The notes under the pieces are model-generated. The model was not told the DNA's origin and did not search any database. It saw only the letters and a program-made list of their open reading frames with translations. DNA of 64,000 nt from Devosia enhydra (GTDB lineage: Bacteria > Pseudomonadota > Alphaproteobacteria > Rhizobiales > Devosiaceae). Below are positions 61,442-64,000 of the stretch, one piece after another. Numbering within the stretch: the stretch's first letter is position 1; every line of letters starts with the position of its first letter. Both the position numbers and the translations under genes were made by a program. The DNA lies in contig NZ_FPKU01000001.1 in assembly GCF_900119845.1 (NCBI RefSeq), positions 1,707,528-1,771,527 on the forward strand, given 5' to 3'.

Positions 61442-62788
61442 TCAGCTCAGCGCCGGCAGCGTGCCTGTCTTGTAGTTGTAGCGGCTCATGATGGTGTGGA
61501 TCTCGTCCGCCATCGTGTTGAGCGCGTCGGTCGAGGTGATCTCCCCACCGATCGCCCGGTTGAGCCCCAGCTCCAGCACCGCGATGACTTCGCTCGCCTC
61601 GGGGAACTGGTAGATGTTCACCGACGTCTTGAGCGCCTCGTCGAGCGGCTTCATCCAGCGGAAGTTGCGCTCTTCGGCCATCGGCTCGCGATAGACCGCC
61701 GCATTGATCGGGATGCCGCCGGCCTGGGCGGCCGCGATCTGGGCTTCCTTGGTCTGGAACCAGCGGAAGAACTCCACGGCGGCGCGCTTGCGATCGTCGG
61801 GGATGTTCTTGGAAATGCCGCCCAGCCAATGGCCAAGGCCCGGCGCGGAGGGAATGCCCGGCAGGCTCGGGGGCGCGGCGAATTCCACCTTGTCCACCAC
61901 GATGGACTTGGTCGGGTCATCCATCTGCGACCAGGCGGCGATCACCATCATGATGTGGCCGGCCTTGCCGGTCACCATGTTCTGGATCACTTCGGCCTGG
62001 TCGAGCGCGGCCGTCTGCGGATGGCCGGCTTCCTGGGCGAGGCGGATGTAATAGTCGAGCGCTTCCTTGCCCTCGGCGCTGTTGAGCGTCACCGAATAAT
62101 CCGACGCCAGCTGGTCGGCAAAGATGCCGCCGCCATGGCCGTAGAGATAGGGATAGAAGTCGAACGCCACGGCATGGGCGGCACGGGCGCCGCGCTGCAC
62201 GATGCCATACATGCCCGGCGGGTTGTGCAGGGCGCGGGCATTGGCCTCGAGCTCGGCAAAGGTCTTGGGAACCGTGAGGCCCTTTTCGGCATAGAGATCG
62301 CCGCGATAATAGAGCAGCGGAATGAGCGGCGAGATCGGCATGGACATGAGCTTGCCGGTGGCCGGCATGGTCCGCGTCGCCTCGTCCCAATAGACGGTGT
62401 CGCCCAGGGTATAGACTTCCGGATCCAGCTGGAAGCCGGGGTCGATATCGGTGATCGCCTCGACGAAGCCGCCGGCATACATTTCGGCGAACCAGCCCGA
62501 ATTCATGATCAGGATGTCGTACTGGCCGGCCGCAGAACGCACCGAATTGCGCTGCTTTTCCAGCGAGCCGGCAAACGGGTTGACGTCGAGCTCAACCTGG
62601 TTGCCCGTCTCGGCCTCATAGAGCTCCACGGTCTTCCGGAAGCTGTCGAACCAGGGCGACTGGTTGATCACGATGGTGATCGGCGCCACGCTCGACTGGG
62701 CAAAGCCCGCGCGCGGCAGGCCCGCAAGCGCGGCGCCCGCACCGATACCCACAAGCGCCTGACGGCGATTGAGTTTGAAAAGGCTCAT
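61442..62788 (-). CDS. Sugar ABC transporter substrate-binding protein
   Basis: A periplasmic binding protein of 448 residues of the bacterial extracellular solute-binding family 1. The signal sequence has a twin-arginine-like start (LNRRQALVGIGAGAALAG) ending at about AGFA-QS, residue 30. Typical segments follow: IVINQSPWFDSFRKTVELYE, VNPFAGSLEKQRN, ARALHNPPGMYGIV and HIMMVIAAWSQMDD. GGGAGG lies ten bases before the ATG. It is the first gene of the sugar uptake operon. Confidence 0.94.
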   Translation of the reverse strand: MSLFKLNRRQALVGIGAGAALAGLPRAGFAQSSVAPITIVINQSPWFDSFRKTVELYEAETGNQVELDVNPFAGSLEKQRNSVRSAAGQYDILIMNSGWFAEMYAGGFVEAITDIDPGFQLDPEVYTLGDTVYWDEATRTMPATGKLMSMPISPLIPLLYYRGDLYAEKGLTVPKTFAELEANARALHNPPGMYGIVQRGARAAHAVAFDFYPYLYGHGGGIFADQLASDYSVTLNSAEGKEALDYYIRLAQEAGHPQTAALDQAEVIQNMVTGKAGHIMMVIAAWSQMDDPTKSIVVDKVEFAAPPSLPGIPSAPGLGHWLGGISKNIPDDRKRAAVEFFRWFQTKEAQIAAAQAGGIPINAAVYREPMAEERNFRWMKPLDEALKTSVNIYQFPEASEVIAVLELGLNRAIGGEITSTDALNTMADEIHTIMSRYNYKTGTLPALS

Positions 62789-63295
62789 TGGTTCAGTCCT
62801 CCCTCTTGCACCCTTTGGGTGCGTTGAGATCGACAATGACATGGCCTTCGCCATGCCCACAAATAATAAGCATTCCACCTGCCATAGCCCATTGGCATGG
62901 CAGCAGAAGCGTGCGCGCAGTGTGGCCACCCCGCGCGTCCCTGTCCAAGCATGGTCCCATCGCCAGGCCGTCCTGAAGCGAAAAAGCGATGCGCAAATCG
63001 CCCCTGCGGCGCAGCGATTGGTCTAGCGGTTCGATGGACTGGCTCCCGCGTCCCCCCACACCTACGCCCCACCCACCGCGTCGTCCCTGCGGAAGCAGGG
63101 ACCTCCGTTCGCCAGTCCGCCCCCCCAAAACAGAGGTCCCTGCTGTCGTAGGGACGACTTCGGGAACGGGGTTGGAAGGGTGCTGAAACAAGGGACTCTC
63201 GGCGCTCTTCACCACGAGGCGCCTCTCTACAATTCCCGAAATCCTCATGCTGAGGAGCCTCGCAGAGGCGTCTCGAAGCACGAGGACCGGCCCCC
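62789..63295. other. Intergenic region with REP elements, upstream of the sugar operon
   Basis: The 507 bases between the LysR gene and the binding-protein gene hold the sugar operon promoter, probably in 62789-63050, and REP elements in 63078-63290. The REPs include GTCCCTGC-GGAA-GCAGGGAC at 63085-63104, a related inverted partner near 63131-63156, and CCTCATGCTGAGGAGC with GCACGAGG at 63243-63285. No LysR operator could be picked out with confidence. Confidence 0.6.
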
Positions 63296-64000
63296 TCAGT
63301 TCATCGGGTCCGCCACGCAGATGGCCCGCAACTCCGCGATCACCTCGCGCGCCGCCGGGTTGAGCCAGCCATCCTTGCGCGTGATCACCCCGGCCTCGCG
63401 CCGCGCGGCGAGCGCCGGCACGTCGAGCATGCGCAGCCCCGCCGCCTCGGGCGCCAGCAGCGTCGTCGAGACCGTGAAGGTCAGGGCGTCCGAATGGCCC
63501 AGCATCTGCAAGAGGAACGCCATGGATTCGGTTTCGCACACGATGGTGGGCGGCGGCAGGTCGTGCGACACAAAGAGCGCATTGAGCCGCCTCTGCGCCC
63601 GCGTCCGGTGCGGCGGCATCACCCAGGGAAAATCCAGCAGCGCCCTGAGCGGCACGCCCTTCCGCCCCGCCAGCGGATGCCCCGCCCGGCAGCAGGCCCC
63701 GAGGCTGTCGGCCGAGAGCGGATCGATCGCCAGGTCGCGCGTCATTTCGGGCGAGGGCAGTTCGGCCACGACGAAATCCACCTCGCCCGAGCGCAGCGCC
63801 TTGAACAGCATGTCGTCGAACCCGCCCACCACATGCACCCGCACCGCCGGATGCCGGGTCACGAGCCGCGCCACCGCCTGCGGCAGGTGCCGCCTCAGCC
63901 AGGCCGGGCCGGCCCCGATCGTCACCGTGCCGCTTTCCCCGCCCGAAAGCGCCGCCACTTCCTCCCCGGCATCCTTGACCTGCAGGGCCACGCGCTCGGC
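63296..64000 (-). CDS. LysR-type transcriptional regulator, 5' end outside the window
   Basis: The visible 235 residues form the effector-binding part of a LysR regulator. GTVTIGAGPAWLRRHLPQAVARL starts the first lobe; SGEVDFVVAELPSPEM and ACCRAGHPLAG are typical, and the protein ends CVADPMN. The frame stays open to the right edge (AERVALQV), so the N-terminal helix-turn-helix lies beyond it; the internal GTG is not the start. It resembles the GbpR/galactose-binding regulator group. It lies upstream of and in the same direction as the sugar operon, which it may control. Confidence 0.9.
   Translation of the reverse strand, partial: AERVALQVKDAGEEVAALSGGESGTVTIGAGPAWLRRHLPQAVARLVTRHPAVRVHVVGGFDDMLFKALRSGEVDFVVAELPSPEMTRDLAIDPLSADSLGACCRAGHPLAGRKGVPLRALLDFPWVMPPHRTRAQRRLNALFVSHDLPPPTIVCETESMAFLLQMLGHSDALTFTVSTTLLAPEAAGLRMLDVPALAARREAGVITRKDGWLNPAAREVIAELRAICVADPMN

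Noticed and set aside
60686-62827. Plus-strand open frame of 713 codons across the REP array and binding-protein gene
   Set aside because: It reads through palindromic repeats and antisense to a clear ABC binding protein; no start site or motif supports it.
62969-63050. Possible tRNA-like sequence around a GGTTCGA segment
   Set aside because: No acceptor or anticodon stems could be folded around it; similar GGTTCGA stretches elsewhere belong to REP elements.
63296-63991. Treating the LysR protein as a complete gene starting at the GTG near 63991
   Set aside because: The frame continues to the window edge and the helix-turn-helix domain is missing, so the real start lies outside.

Overview
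The window looks like chromosome from a GC-rich, flagellated alphaproteobacterium of the Hyphomicrobiales, most likely Devosia-like. This is an inference from content: ctrA, sciP (DUF1153), chpT and eipA (DUF1134) lie close together, a FlbD-type flagellar cluster sits beside ctrA, and a sigmaF/NrsF-bufferin operon and conserved rpoH, rluD, purA, serA and serC genes are present. No rRNA, tRNA or CRISPR array was recognised.

Region 1 (1-11.6 kb) is an accessory island, visibly less GC-rich than the rest. It holds a Rep_trans-like replication protein, a di-haem cytochrome c, a fragment of an IS5/IS427-type transposase, an XRE regulator/small ORF/NYN-LOTUS operon on the minus strand and, divergent from it, a three-gene set on the plus strand: a PD-(D/E)XK nuclease-like protein, a beta-CASP metallo-beta-lactamase protein and a PP2C phosphatase. 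Small secreted proteins and a NicX-like dioxygenase bracketed by two IS-end-like sequences follow. The two opposed operons are the best candidate for an undescribed, possibly defensive, system. Region 2 (11.6-15.3 kb) is a giant secreted mosaic protein with fibro-slime, bulb-lectin, fibronectin III and YfaP-like domains.

Region 3 (15.5-31.4 kb) is the motility and cell-cycle block: mnmA, fliK, flgD, sciP, fliF-fliG-fliH-fliN, flbD, flhA, a PRC-barrel protein, fliJ-fliI and ctrA. CtrA-like boxes lie before sciP, fliF and fliI. A perfect CtrA box lies after flhA and is followed about 110 bases later by a strong terminator, which suggests an unannotated small RNA. Region 4 (31.4-35.9 kb) is nrsF-sigF divergent from bufA-bufB-bufC-doxX, a copper/metal-responsive bufferin operon; both sides carry a sigmaF-type promoter motif. 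Region 5 (36-51.6 kb) is conserved core: rpoH, rluD, eipA, chpT, a CheY-like receiver, a large conserved membrane protein, purA, an EamA transporter, hicAB, serA and serC.

Region 6 (51.7-55.4 kb) is a small surface-glycan cluster (Wzy-like polymerase, GT4 glycosyltransferase, EpsG-like membrane protein). Region 7 (55.4-64 kb) is a sugar ABC-transport locus with a sulfatase and a DUF4432 epimerase-like protein, suggesting uptake and use of a sulfated carbohydrate; a LysR regulator runs off the right edge. Palindromic REP-type elements recur between genes from 23 kb onward, including a tandem 331-bp duplication and a five-fold 22-bp array.
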